Below are positions 40,573-50,325 of a stretch of 64,000 nucleotides of DNA, in pieces. Position numbers and translations under genes: made by a program. The notes beneath the pieces were generated by a model. The model searched no databases, was not told the origin of the DNA, and saw only the letters and a program-made list of their open reading frames with translations. Source of the DNA: Vulcanisaeta distributa JCM 11216 (GTDB taxonomy: Archaea > Thermoproteota > Thermoprotei > Thermoproteales > Thermocladiaceae). The stretch is taken from the NCBI RefSeq assembly GCF_001315985.1, contig NZ_BBBI01000002.1, positions 1-64,000 of the forward strand. The letters run 5' to 3'. Position 1 is the stretch's first letter. Each line of letters opens with the position of its first letter.

Positions 40573-43305
40573 CTGCTTGCTCTCCTGCCTATGTCTCTTA
40601 ATTATTTGCCTAAGCACGTACTGCAGTATTCCTCCATTAAGGAAGTACTGAACCTCCATCGGTGTGTCAAGCCTCACGAGCAACTTCGTCTTAATAACCC
40701 TACCATCGGGCTTGTGGATGACCAAGTCCACGGTCTGCCTAGCTTTAATCCCTGGGATAGCCCCACTATGTCGAAGGTCTCATCACCGGTTATACCCAGC
40801 TTATCCGCGTCCTCACCCTCCATGAACTGTAGCGGTAGTATACCCATCTCAACCAGGTTACTCCTGTGTATCCTCTCGAAGCTCTTCGCAATGACTGCCT
40901 TTATGCCCAGGAGCTTTGGACCCTTCGCAGCCCAGTCCCTTGAGCTACCGGCGCCGTAGGTCTGCCCAGCCAGTATTATTAATGGTACATGTTCATCCTT
41001 GTACCTCATGGCTGCGTCAAACACAGTCATTAACTGCCCATCAGGCCAGTGAATGGTGTACCCACCCTCAATGACTTTACCGCCCATCTTGTTCCTAACA
41101 CCCTTGTTCCAGAACGCGCCCCCCCTCACCATAACCTCCCAATTACCCCCCCTCCTAGTACCGAAGGTGTTGAAGTCACTTGGCTTAACGCCAAGCGATA
41201 GTAAGTACTTACCTGCGGGTGAGTCGGCGGGTATTGAGCTTGCCGGTGATATGTGGTCTGTGGTTATGTTATCGCCAAGCACCAGTAACGCCCTGGCACC
41301 AACTATGTCCTTAACTTCCACAAGCCTATCTGGGTCAAAGTCGTCAAAGAACGGTGGTCTCCTTATGTACGTATTCTTTGGATTCCACTGATACAGGTCA
41401 CCACTTGGTGCCTTCAATGTGTTCCATTCATCAGGCACTAGGTCTCCTATTTTCGTGTACTTCTCCGTGAATTCGTCAGGTGTTACATACCTCTCAACGT
41501 AGCTCCTAACCTCGTCATCACTGGGCCATAGGTCCTTCAGGTAAACGGGCTTGCCATCGTTGGTGTACGTCACAGGCTCCTTCGTTAGGTCCTTATTGAT
41601 GGTACCCGCTAATGCGTAAACCACTACCATGGGTGGTGAGGCCAGGTAATTAGCCCTAACATCTGGGTGTATCCTACCCTCGAAATTCCTATTGCCGGAG
41701 AGTACGGAAGATGCTATTAGGTCATTCTCCCTAATTGCCTTAACAATGGGTTCAGGGAGTGGACCAGTATTGCCTATGCAAACCATGCAGCCAAAGCCAG
41801 TTATGTAAAAGCCAATCTTCTCAAGGTACTGAAGCAGTCCCGACCTCCTTAAGTATTCCTCAACAACCCTGGAACCTGGCGCCAGCACGGTCTTAACGTA
41901 TGGTGGCGGTAAGACTCCAAGTTCAACAGCCTTCTTAGCGACTAGGCCCGCGGCCATTAATAGGTATGGGTTGCTCGTGTTTGTGCAGCTTGTTATTGCG
42001 GCGATGGCCACAAAACCATCCTCAAGCTCTACCTTCTTACCGTCAAGCTCTATGACGACCTTCTTCCTACCACTTATGTTCCTCTTCTTATTCCTGTCCT
42101 CAATGACTGGTTCAAGGCTCTTGGGCACATCGCTCAATGACCTCCTCTGCCACGGAAGCGAGGGACCAGCGAGACTCGGCTCTATGGCTGATAAGTCAAT
42201 ATTAATCACCTGGCTATACTCAACATCACCCTCCTTCGGCGATCCAAAGACTCCCTGTTCCATGAAGTACCTCTCAACGAGCGATATTAACCACTCATCC
42301 CTACCCGTAAGCCTTAGGTAAGCCAGCGTCTGCTCATCCACTGGGAATAACCCAGTTGTTGCGCCATACTCAGGCGCCATGTTGGCTATCGTTGCCCTAT
42401 CAGGGACGGGCAACTCCTTAACACCCTCTCCGAAGAACTCAACGAACTTATCAACCACGTTATACTTCCTAAGGGTCTCAGTTACGTATAGCACTATGTC
42501 CGTAGCCGTGACGCCAGGTCTCGGCTTACCATAAAGGTGAACACCAACGACTTGCGGCGGTAATACCGCTATTGGTTGACCAAGAAGCGCGGCCTCGGCC
42601 TCAACACCACCAACACCCCCCCAACCAACAACACCAAGCCCATTAATCATTGTGGTGTGTGAGTCCATGCCAACGACGGTGTCGAAATACGCAAGTCTCT
42701 CGCTAGGTCCAAGGTCCTCCGTCATCACGACCCTAGCAATATGCTCAAGGTGCACCTGGTGTATTATCCCAGTACCCGGTGGGAAGACCCTGAAGTTCCT
42801 AAAGGCGTTCTGAGCCACTTAAGGAATTCATACCTCTCCGCATTCCTCTCAACCTCAAGCTTAATATTTAATTTAACCGCATCAGGCCTACCCCAGTAGT
42901 CGGCCTGTACGCTGTGGTCGATTATTAGGTCTGTCGGTACCTGCGGATTAATTACCTTTGGGTCAATACCGTACTTAGCCACTATCTCCCTCATCACCGC
43001 CAGGTCAACTAGGCGGGTACTCCCGTGTAGTCCTGCATTAGGACCCTCGCCACCTTTATCGGGACCTCCTTAGTACCTGGGTTCTTCGGGTTCCAGTGCA
43101 GTAAATTCTCAATATCCTCCTCAGTGATTGCCTGCCCATCGTAATTCCTTAGCAGGTTCTCTATGAAGACCTTGATCGTGTATGGGAACCTGGCAATGTC
43201 AAAGCCCTCCCTCTCAAGCACCCTTAATGAGTAATAGCGAACCTTGATGCCGCCCACATCCATTACGCTTAAAGTATTCCATAAATTGGGCAGGTTCTTG
43301 GCCAC
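40567..43305 (-). CDS. acnA: Aconitate hydratase A (three frameshifts)
   Basis: Aconitase of the citric acid cycle, about 913 residues. The cluster Cys residues are in AITSCTNTSNP and GFGCMVCIGNTGPL. DSHTTMINGLGVVG, RNFEGRIHPDV and the C-terminal swivel AGQTYGAGSSRDWAAKGP are present. Breaks: a C lost near 43015 (PALVDLAVM), a G lost near 42817 (KWAQNAFRNF) and an A lost near 40743 (GLKARQTVDLV). The true C-terminus, ending in HRQESKQS, then runs to 40567. Tracts of seven near 41118, 41144 and 42615 add Gly. GTG at 43305 follows a C7/G7 run and a TATA-like TTAAAAAACC. Confidence 0.93.
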
Positions 43306-43519
43306 GGGGGGGTTATGATTAGTTATGGTTTTTTAATTATTTGCTCTCAATGTACTATTTAGCGAATTATATTATCCCGAGGCGCATTAACCATTACCGG
43401 GAATGTGCTGGCATTATCTCTTGATAGTGACCTTGCCTACGTGTTCAACCTCGAGCACGTGAACAAATCGTCAAATTATGCTAAGTTCGTTATAATTGTT
43501 TAATTTTTATTAATATTGC
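43306..43519. other. Intergenic region, perhaps a tiny reading frame
   Basis: AT-rich ends flank a stretch (about 43380-43500, plus strand) that reads GALTITGNVLALSLDSD and FNLEHVNKSS without a standard start. It may be the remnant of a small gene. Nothing else is visible. Confidence 0.3.
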
Positions 43520-44177
43520 TTAATCGCCAATCATCGACTTTTCTTCGGCAGTGACCTCCTCCTCCGAGTCAACATGTAGCCTTCTTGTCTGCATTCCATC
43601 GGGCGTAAGTAATACCATCTTTACTGATGCACCGTCCTCACCGAACCTCGTTAAGTACCTAAGAAGTACCTTGTTTGCCAGGACTATGCCTATGTGCTGT
43701 GTCTTACCATTTAGCGAGACGCTTTGGTGGTAGTGCCAAATCTCCTTCTTAGTTATTATGTTGAATTGCTTAACTATGGAGTCCTTATAATCATCGAGGA
43801 CCAGGTTATAAATGCTCAATACCCTCCATATCCTTTTTATCGGGTTTATCTCCCCCATAAATAACCACAACAGGTCTCTCGGTCTTTTTCTCCCTAACTC
43901 TTGATTGGTAAATTGCCGTTATTACGGGTTTAGAATCAAGCATTAATAAGTCCTTAATGAATTGCCTATACCTAATCACGGCAGCCATGAAAGGCATCAA
44001 CAACCTAAACCTGAACTCAACACCATTGGGTATTTTTATACTGTCGAAATTACAATTATAGCAATGAACCCTAATAATTGCCGGTGAGGGTTCTATTATC
44101 CTCCTTATGAAATCCTGACCTTCCTCAATGATTCCCTCATTACCCACCTTATTCGATTCATCGTTAATAGCCATCAA
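43520..44177 (-). CDS. Unknown protein with a CxxC pair (one frameshift)
   Basis: About 219 residues, unrecognised. HCYNCNFDSIKIPNGVEF holds a CxxC that may bind metal, followed by a helical stretch and VVVIYGEINPIKRIW. The C-terminal half has WHYHQSVSLNGKTQHIGIVLANK and an acidic tail. A C5 tract (minus G5) near 43852-43856 should be four to join the two frames. The gene starts about 25 bases below a TATA-like TTTAATAAATTCTATAAGG. Confidence 0.65.
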
Positions 44178-44301
44178 TATTCTATACCTTATAGAATTTA
44201 TTAAATTTATGGTTCATAATGATAATATTGCCATGTGGAAATTGTGCAGATTATGCACCTTACAAACTACTTTTTAATGAGGCATAGCAACAATTAATTG
44301 T

Positions 44302-44487
44302 ATGATAAAGCATGAATTAAGAAAGTACATAACCTATGGACAATTAATTATGTGGCCCAGATTAGTCATAAATATGAAAAACCACATCAAGATACTGCTA
44401 ACCGTAAGTACAACAGGTAAGGACGAAATCAGGAACATTAGGTGCTCAAGTATTGAATTAATGAAGCGCGGCTCACCTCTCAGCTGA
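44302..44487 (+). CDS. Doubtful small reading frame
   Basis: A 61-residue frame below a TATA-like CTTTTTAATGAGG at about the right distance. Its end overlaps the opposite NAD kinase gene by 15 bases. The composition is unremarkable and no family is recognised. Confidence 0.25.
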   Translation: MIKHELRKYITYGQLIMWPRLVINMKNHIKILLTVSTTGKDEIRNIRCSSIELMKRGSPLS

Positions 44488-45466
44488 CTTAAGGGAGTAA
44501 ACAATGACCTCCTTATTACCCCCCCTAATAATTACCTGCCTCTGGATCAACCCCCCCTTCCTAATTAAAATACTCAATGCATTTCTAACAGTCCTGCTCG
44601 GAAGCATGGTCTTCTCAACAATCTCCTTCTGCGTTAATTGACCCTCATACTCAAGGATCTTAAGTATGAACTTAGCACTTGGAGGCAGGTCCATGTTAGC
44701 CAGTAGACTTATCTTCTTCTCATAACGGCCAATCGCACTCGAGATCTCACCAATCCTAATAAGCTTGAGTGGTTTCCCAGACATTATCCTGACTTCGCTA
44801 CCCACGTATGTCCTAATACTACCGTCGATTATCGCTTCAGCCTAGACCTGGAGATTAGGTCCCTAATCATGATCACAGAATCACTGGGCACGATAACGGG
44901 TACGCGAGCCAAATTCGTACTATTTACAGGCACGATCTCGATGACCTGGGCTCTCGAGTGTATTAATGGGCCTCCCGCCGACATGGCGTACGCCGTGGAG
45001 CCCGTGGGCGTCGATATTATTAGGCCATCAGCCACATCATGCCATAGGTACTCATTATTCACGTAAAGGCTATACTCAAGAGTCATCGCACTCCTTGCCG
45101 GGAATATCGCAACCTCATTTATTGCATATGGTAATTTCTTCCCCTTAATATTCACGGAAAGTCTCAGTATCTCCTCAATATCGTAATTACCATCAACTAT
45201 TGTGGTCAATGCCTTATCCAGGTTCGTAATATCCACGGAATTCAAAAAACTTAATCCGAAGCCCACGGTAAGGACAGGCCCCCCCTCCCACGAATTCAAC
45301 CTATGAAGTTCATGAGTATGAACCTATCTGTCCCAATAACACCCACTACATCATACCCATCGACATCACCACCTACCTCGGTGACGATGGTGAAGGAAGA
45401 ATAATTGCCAATGATCTTCTTAACCTCATCAATAACACTGGGCATCGCTATCAATAACCCCTTCAT
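44473..45466 (-). CDS. NAD kinase fused to a C-terminal winged helix (two frameshifts)
   Basis: The first about 240 residues are an ATP-NAD kinase. VIGTDRF leads to FGLSFLNSV, NEVAIFPARS, then DGLIISTPTGSTAYAMSAGGPLI (NAD-binding GGDGT-partner loop) and the closing AIIDGSIRTYVGSEVRI and PLKLIRIGE. With a G restored near 44842, the same frame runs without a stop into a winged-helix domain (LPPSAKFILKILEYEG, QKEIVEKTMLPSRTVRNAL, GLIQRQ) of about 80 residues. The N-terminal break lies near 45302. Tracts of seven lie near 44519, 44551 and 45280. The canonical GGDGT of NAD kinase is not obvious, because the N-terminus is short. Confidence 0.78.
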
Positions 45467-45549
45467 CTTTGCTAATTATAGAACAATCAAGGAATTTTAT
45501 TTTTTACCACCCATCAGGAACCACTGTAATGTATACCTTAAAAACCGCG

Positions 45550-45563
45550 GGTAGGCACCTACC
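45550..45563. promoter_or_regulatory. Palindrome before the small membrane gene
   Basis: GGTAGG-CA-CCTACC lies 3 bases above the ATG at 45567 and about 10 bases below a TATA-like CCTTAAAAACC. It sits at the expected transcription start, so it may be an operator. Confidence 0.45.
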
Positions 45564-45566
45564 TGA

Positions 45567-45842
45567 ATGCTAACAGCAATGATTATAGGCATACTCGGAC
45601 TAGTATTCATCGCAGTAGGCTGGACACTCACACTAGGTGATGTACCACCACTTAAGTTAACAATACCGTACCTACTAGGGAGCACCCTATTAACGGTATA
45701 CTCAGCACTAAATTGGAACACCATATTCCTAGTACTAAACGGCGCATCAACAATACTCTCCGCAATCAACCTAATAAGGCGGGTTCGAACGCCTAAGGCT
45801 AATTCCAAAAATCATGGACAGGGCAACGAGCTCAAGCATTAA
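45567..45842 (+). CDS. Small three-helix membrane protein
   Basis: 91 residues with three membrane helices and a polar tail. The pattern GILGLVFIAVGWTLTLGDVPP, then YLLGSTLLTVYSALNWN, then VLNGASTILSAINLIRR resembles the CBU_0592-like integral membrane family. The 3' end overlaps the opposite gene at 45771 by 72 bases. The frame is intact. Confidence 0.65.
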   Translation: MLTAMIIGILGLVFIAVGWTLTLGDVPPLKLTIPYLLGSTLLTVYSALNWNTIFLVLNGASTILSAINLIRRVRTPKANSKNHGQGNELKH

Positions 45843-46361
45843 ATCACCCCTGACCAAATACGTATCACCACCATTACCCAACAACCAGGTTACTGGTGAA
45901 TCAAGAAGCAGCGTATTCCTCGCAGTACCCCTACCCAACGCCACAACGTACTCCCCCTGGTCCTTATTGGCCATAACAACGGTATAAACAGAACCAGGGA
46001 CCACTCGGTCACTAACCGCGATTTCAGCCACACCAACCACATCAATTACCCTAACACCAACAAAGCCGAGCAGCGACAACGCATCACCCATGGAACCCAC
46101 GCCCTGAATTTTCCTAAGCATGCTCACTACCGACAATAATACACCCCCCCTCGCAGTACCCCCCCTTTGAATTGGTATGGAATTTCCATAGGGCAGCAAC
46201 GATAGAACAACGGAACCCCCCCTAGCTCTGCACGCACCACTTATCGAAATAACAACACTACGTGGAGGCACGTCACAATTACCAACCTCCACAACCTCTT
46301 CACCCAACTCCCTAACCACATCAACAAGCCATTGCGGTGATTTACCAAATACATAAATCAA
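45771..46361 (-). CDS. Unknown protein, alpha/beta
   Basis: 196 residues, not recognised. It opens MIYVFGKSPQWLVDVVREL, with alternating strands and helices. A Gly-rich stretch (about 45-75) contains three tracts of seven G/C that probably add Gly residues. It may be a nucleotide-binding Rossmann-like protein, but no motif proves this. It lies directly downstream of rpoL on the same strand. Confidence 0.55.
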   Translation of the reverse strand: MIYVFGKSPQWLVDVVRELGEEVVEVGNCDVPPRSVVISISGACRARGGSVVLSLLPYGNSIPIQRGGTARGGVLLSVVSMLRKIQGVGSMGDALSLLGFVGVRVIDVVGVAEIAVSDRVVPGSVYTVVMANKDQGEYVVALGRGTARNTLLLDSPVTWLLGNGGDTYLVRGDLMLELVALSMIFGISLRRSNPPY

Positions 46362-46394
46362 GGCTCAATCACCAGGGATGGAAAAATTAACCAC

Positions 46395-46673
46395 TTAAGA
46401 CGAGTGTAAAAAACCGTTCTCCAACTCCTCAATATCCTTCAATATCGCATTTACGGCATCCTTAATAACATCAAGCGGTGGCTTCCCCCCCTTGGTCTTT
46501 ATCCTAAACCGAACATTCTGAGTCAATGGGTGATCAACATCGTACATCGCATACTCAACATCAGGTCTCTTAAGTAAGTACTCAATCAACGGCGCGAACA
46601 ACGTGTACGTCTCCCCCTGCACCACAGCCTCCAGGTAATTGTCCTCAGCCCTAACAATGCTTATCTTGATCAC
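46395..46673 (-). CDS. rpoL: RNA polymerase subunit L (Rpb11-like)
   Basis: The small assembly-platform subunit that pairs with subunit D. LIEYLLKRPDVEYAMYDVDHPLTQNVRFRI is the family core. The C-terminal helix reads PLDVIKDAVNAILKDIEEL. A G7 tract near 46490 gives KTKGGKPPL for KTKGKPPL. GTG at 46673 lies about 28 bases below a TATA-like CTTTTATTTT. The longer open frame upstream is not likely to be used. Confidence 0.93.
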   Translation of the reverse strand: MIKISIVRAEDNYLEAVVQGETYTLFAPLIEYLLKRPDVEYAMYDVDHPLTQNVRFRIKTKGGKPPLDVIKDAVNAILKDIEELENGFLHSS

Positions 46674-46718
46674 GAAAACAATGTGGAATAGTAGCAAAAT
46701 AAAAGCTTTAGCTCTAGC

Positions 46719-46862
46719 TTAAAAATAATACATTGAGCGAATAACAAAGTGATGACAACCCCCGGAACAGACCAATGAAGAATTCACGTACCGACTGACC
46801 ACACCTAACCCAGCTTTTACGAGTTCATCACCAACACCGTTCTTAGCATTCACGTCAATCAT
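46719..46862 (-). CDS. Candidate small protein with its own TATA box
   Basis: A 47-residue frame with two adjacent Cys (VCSGGCHH). A TATA-like GTATTTAAG lies about 27 bases above its ATG, the typical spacing in this genome. Not recognised. Confidence 0.35.
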   Translation of the reverse strand: MIDVNAKNGVGDELVKAGLGVVSRYVNSSLVCSGGCHHFVIRSMYYF

Positions 46863-47162
46863 TCCTGGAAGACTTAAATACCCGCTTTACCACTCATTAA
46901 CTGATTGTTGCGGTTAATTATCGGCTTATTACAGGTAATGTTTAGTAATTTTCTTAACTTACTAAGAGGAAAACTAAGCCCGTGATCTTGACGTTACCTG
47001 GTCGCGTCATTAGTCTAGTGCCAATGATAGTCTCATTTATTAACTCTTGCGAGGAAACAATAATTAGGAGATAGCTAGGCAGGTCTTAGGTAAGGACTTT
47101 AAGCTTTATGAGTTAAGAAGATTTCGTCGCATGGATGATAAGCCAGAAAGTAACTGAGTGCT
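46863..47162. other. Intergenic region with possible coding remnants
   Basis: About 300 bases. Near 47070-47155 the plus strand reads EIARQVLGKDFKLYELRRF, a coding-like fragment without start. Otherwise I see nothing; a degraded gene is possible. Confidence 0.3.
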
Positions 47163-47291
47163 GTGAAAATTCTTCAGGGCAGAGCTCCGCCGAGTGAGTA
47201 TAGGGTGTTGATTGAGCATTATTGGTCGCCTAGGCATGAGGAGCTACGCCAATGGTACTTGAAACATACGCCTTGTTTGTTGTGTTTGTGA
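47163..47291 (+). CDS. Small coding-like frame before the membrane gene
   Basis: GTG-started frame of 42 residues with good coding character (VKILQGRAPPSEYRVLIEHY, then SPRHEELRQWYLKH). It ends inside the start of the next open frame. It may be a fragment of a longer gene together with 47070-47155. I do not recognise it. Confidence 0.3.
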   Translation: MKILQGRAPPSEYRVLIEHYWSPRHEELRQWYLKHTPCLLCL

Positions 47292-48436
47292 TTGTGTCTG
47301 TAAGGCATTTATTTCTTGGAATCGATTGCTCAGTAATGTCTCGACTTGATAAGTCTCGTGATCTTTGGAGGATTAGTCCCGAGCATTTACTCATAATTTT
47401 TATCATTGCTTTAATAATCGCAATCATACTGCTATACCTTACGCATTTCCAGCCAGTATTAGGCCCAATAATTGGCGCCCTAATCTCGGTAATCGCGGTG
47501 CTAAGCAACGACCTAGCCAAGTACTACTCGTCAACGAGTACGTTAAGGCTTTCCCTGGGTATTGGCGGTGAGAATGATTCAGGACTTGACGTTGAGGTTT
47601 TTAATCCAACGCGTAGGGTCTCGGCAATGATAATCAATGATGGTAATACGATTATTAGGGATGTAAAGGCGTCATTAACGATTAAGGTTAAGAAAGGAAA
47701 TGAAGAAAAATACCACCTCGGCGACGTTCTACTGCGTAGAGCCCAATTTGATGATTATAAGAAGAAGTATAGTAGCATTGAGAATTTACTCAATTCATAC
47801 AATTGCCAGAATTATCTCGTTAATGAGATTAATCCTCACGTAATTGGTGAAACACTTCCCTGGGCACTTCCTGAGAAGATAATACCGAGACCCGCGGTAT
47901 ACTTCCCAAGGAGGATTCGCAGGGAGAGAATAAAGGAGTTAATTGCTTGTAAAGACGAGGATAAAATTAATTTATTTAACCTCCTCGAAATTACTTGTAA
48001 AAGTATAAAGGAAGTCCTTGATAAATGGCTTTCTGATGAATTGCCGATGCCTTGGTTCTTCACTGATTATCAGCACATAACCTCGATATCTCCTGGTCAG
48101 AGGAATAGGTTGTTAATATTTGATTACGTAAAATTGAGTGAGGATGAGTACTTAGTAATGCCCTATAGTGAGTACGGTGGTGAAGGGATAAGTGACCCAT
48201 CATTAAGGCCCTACAGGGCATGCCTAAGGATAACCAAGGATACGGAGCTAATGCTTGAAGTCACGGTACACGGCGAGGGCTCAAGAAATCCCCCCCTAAA
48301 ATTCAACCTATGCATAGACTTTGACAAATTAAACCAATTAGAGAAGGCAATACAATGCGGGGATTACGACCAATTACTCCAGGCGTTGAACAAGCTCAAA
48401 TGCCAAGGCCAGAAGTGGGTTATGAAACCACTGTGA
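47252..48436 (+). CDS. Membrane-anchored protein of unknown function
   Basis: Up to 394 residues. Two membrane helices lie at the N-terminus (LLIIFIIALIIAIILLYL, then PIIGALISVIAVLS). A cytoplasmic or outer domain of about 290 residues follows, with DVEVFNPTRRVSAMIIND and several Cys. ATG at 47336 would be a tidier start (MSRLDKSRDLWRISPEH). No family recognised. It lies 359 bases upstream of the McrBC-like pair on the same strand and could belong with it. Confidence 0.6.
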   Translation: MVLETYALFVVFVIVSVRHLFLGIDCSVMSRLDKSRDLWRISPEHLLIIFIIALIIAIILLYLTHFQPVLGPIIGALISVIAVLSNDLAKYYSSTSTLRLSLGIGGENDSGLDVEVFNPTRRVSAMIINDGNTIIRDVKASLTIKVKKGNEEKYHLGDVLLRRAQFDDYKKKYSSIENLLNSYNCQNYLVNEINPHVIGETLPWALPEKIIPRPAVYFPRRIRRERIKELIACKDEDKINLFNLLEITCKSIKEVLDKWLSDELPMPWFFTDYQHITSISPGQRNRLLIFDYVKLSEDEYLVMPYSEYGGEGISDPSLRPYRACLRITKDTELMLEVTVHGEGSRNPPLKFNLCIDFDKLNQLEKAIQCGDYDQLLQALNKLKCQGQKWVMKPL

Positions 48437-48493
48437 GTCACGACTAAGACAACGAACACTAAGCCAAGGTAGAGAAACTTAGTAATTGATACC

Positions 48494-48661
48494 TTAAGCA
48501 CGCGCCATGCTTGCCATGTTCTTGAATTTTACGGTATCCATAGTAACACTAATCATCTGCTCATCTTTAACCACGGACCCACGAGAATTGAGCCAGTAAA
48601 TCTGACCTGTCCAAGGACCACAGTTAGTGGGAGGCCAGGCAAGGCCCAAGGCATTCTGCAT
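48494..48661 (-). CDS. Possible small gene or fragment
   Basis: A 55-residue minus-strand frame with Trp/Asn/Gly-rich coding-like sequence (LAWPPTNCGPWTGQIYWLN) between two plus-strand genes. It could be the tail of a secreted or pilin-like protein. The rest of 48437-48795 holds only the TATA-like TTTTTATTACATTA of the next gene. Confidence 0.3.
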   Translation of the reverse strand: MQNALGLAWPPTNCGPWTGQIYWLNSRGSVVKDEQMISVTMDTVKFKNMASMARA

Positions 48662-48795
48662 TAACCTCACACTCTAGCCTGAGGTTATTTACGCTTTATA
48701 GTGCATTCCTTATTTCTTGCCCTTAGTCTTTGTAGCTCCTGGTAGAAACAATAACGCATAATTTTTATTACATTAGGTTTGGTAAAAGTAATGCT

Positions 48796-50325
48796 GTGGA
48801 TGAGGAACGTAAATTAAGGGAAGAGAGTGGTATTAAGGGTGATTGTGACTTATTACGGGGCATTTACGGTGAAAGTATTATTGATTATGCGTTTAAGTTA
48901 TTAAGTGAATATCATGCATTACTTATCCTAGGTCCTCCAGGTACTGGTAAGACTACGTTAGCTAGGTGTTTGGCCCGTAAGCTTGGTGCTGATTTGATTG
49001 AGGCTACGGTTCATGGTTGGTTCAGTAGAATGGATCTAATAGGCGGTTATGTACTTCAGAGTGGCGACACAGTTTGGAGGGATGGAATACTGCTTAGAGC
49101 TGTCAAGAGCGGTAGAAAGACCCTAATACTCCTAGACGAGATTAATAGGGGGGGTGAACCCGAGAAATTCCTCGCCGAACTATTCACAGCACTATCAAGG
49201 CCCGATAAGAAATTAAGCATACCAGGCACTGGCACTGCCCTGGGCAGTAATGATGTGATGATGGAATTCTCCGGCAATCCATTCTCAATAATAAACTCAT
49301 TCAGGAGATGGAAAAAGGAAGGAGGCGAATACGTATGGGGTTTGGAAAGTGATGGTATTAATAAGTATATCCTAAATAAATTGAATGAGTACATGACTAA
49401 TGGAAAAAGGGTCTTTGCAGGAATATTTTTCTACGGAAGAACATACCTCAATAAAGAGAAAGATAAAGTTATACGATTATTAGCCTTATTCGGCGAAATA
49501 TCTAGTTTGAAGCTCGAAGAGGATGAAAAAACTGCCGGGGAATACATGCTTAATGAGAGATTTAATTTAATTTTAGGAATAAAGCCATTAGCATATCTTA
49601 AAGTCCTCGATAACGAGGAGAGAATATTTATCATAAACATAAGAGATACTAATGAAGAGAGAAGACTTAATGAAATTCGAGATTTAGGAATTTTCGTTAA
49701 CGATAGAAACTATGTCATTAGTCCTAATATTGAGGATGAGAATATCGTAAATAAGGTTTCCATGCCCATCTCACTTAGTGATCATCCCCCCCTTCCACTT
49801 AGTTATGCGCTTGGTCGTTGGAATGAGACATTAACTGTTGGTGGTTTTCTTAGGGAGTTGGAGTCAACGGGGCTTTACGAATTTACCGAGGATGGTAAAC
49901 GCTATTTGAATAGCAGCGATGATGGATCTGCGGAATTTTCTTTAGGCAACATCTATATTGTCGCCACTGCTAATACTGCTGATATTGGTGTTCTTGGCGG
50001 TCTTGGCTTTGCGCTACAGAGGAGGTTTAAGGTTGTTAGGGTTGATGCTAGTAAGGGTGCCCTGCATAAAGCCTTGGATGCGTTTAATGTTAAGAGGGAT
50101 GAGTATTTGAAGGAGGTAGATGGGATTTGGGATGCATTGGAGAGGTGCCTTAGTGATAGGCTTGGTAGGGGGGGTTATAGGGATTATATGCCAGGTTGGT
50201 CCTACTTCATTGATTATGTTAAGTTAAGGGATGCCGGGTTTAGCAGTGATGAGGCATTTAAATCTGTGTTTAACATCTATGTTGAGAGACTTGAATGTAC
50301 GCGGAGCGGTGAGTCGCTTAAATGA
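48796..50325 (+). CDS. McrB-like AAA+ ATPase with a large insertion
   Basis: 509 residues. Walker A is GPPGTGKTT near residue 49, Walker B is LILLDEINRG near residue 113, and the sensor/arginine region is ATANTADIGVLGGLGFALQRRF near residue 395. That places it with MoxR/McrB-type motors. McrB proteins have MNTxDR here, so the GTP-specific signature is not conserved and ATP may be used. About 200 residues of unfamiliar sequence (roughly 150-350) separate Walker B from the sensor. There is no N-terminal DNA-binding domain. The stop overlaps the nuclease gene by 4 bases. Confidence 0.82.
   Translation: MDEERKLREESGIKGDCDLLRGIYGESIIDYAFKLLSEYHALLILGPPGTGKTTLARCLARKLGADLIEATVHGWFSRMDLIGGYVLQSGDTVWRDGILLRAVKSGRKTLILLDEINRGGEPEKFLAELFTALSRPDKKLSIPGTGTALGSNDVMMEFSGNPFSIINSFRRWKKEGGEYVWGLESDGINKYILNKLNEYMTNGKRVFAGIFFYGRTYLNKEKDKVIRLLALFGEISSLKLEEDEKTAGEYMLNERFNLILGIKPLAYLKVLDNEERIFIINIRDTNEERRLNEIRDLGIFVNDRNYVISPNIEDENIVNKVSMPISLSDHPPLPLSYALGRWNETLTVGGFLRELESTGLYEFTEDGKRYLNSSDDGSAEFSLGNIYIVATANTADIGVLGGLGFALQRRFKVVRVDASKGALHKALDAFNVKRDEYLKEVDGIWDALERCLSDRLGRGGYRDYMPGWSYFIDYVKLRDAGFSSDEAFKSVFNIYVERLECTRSGESLK

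Noticed and set aside
45775-45800. T-arm-like GGCGGGTTCGAACGCC suggesting a tRNA
   Set aside because: No matching acceptor, D or anticodon arms nearby; the bases are the end of the small membrane gene overlapping an opposite gene.
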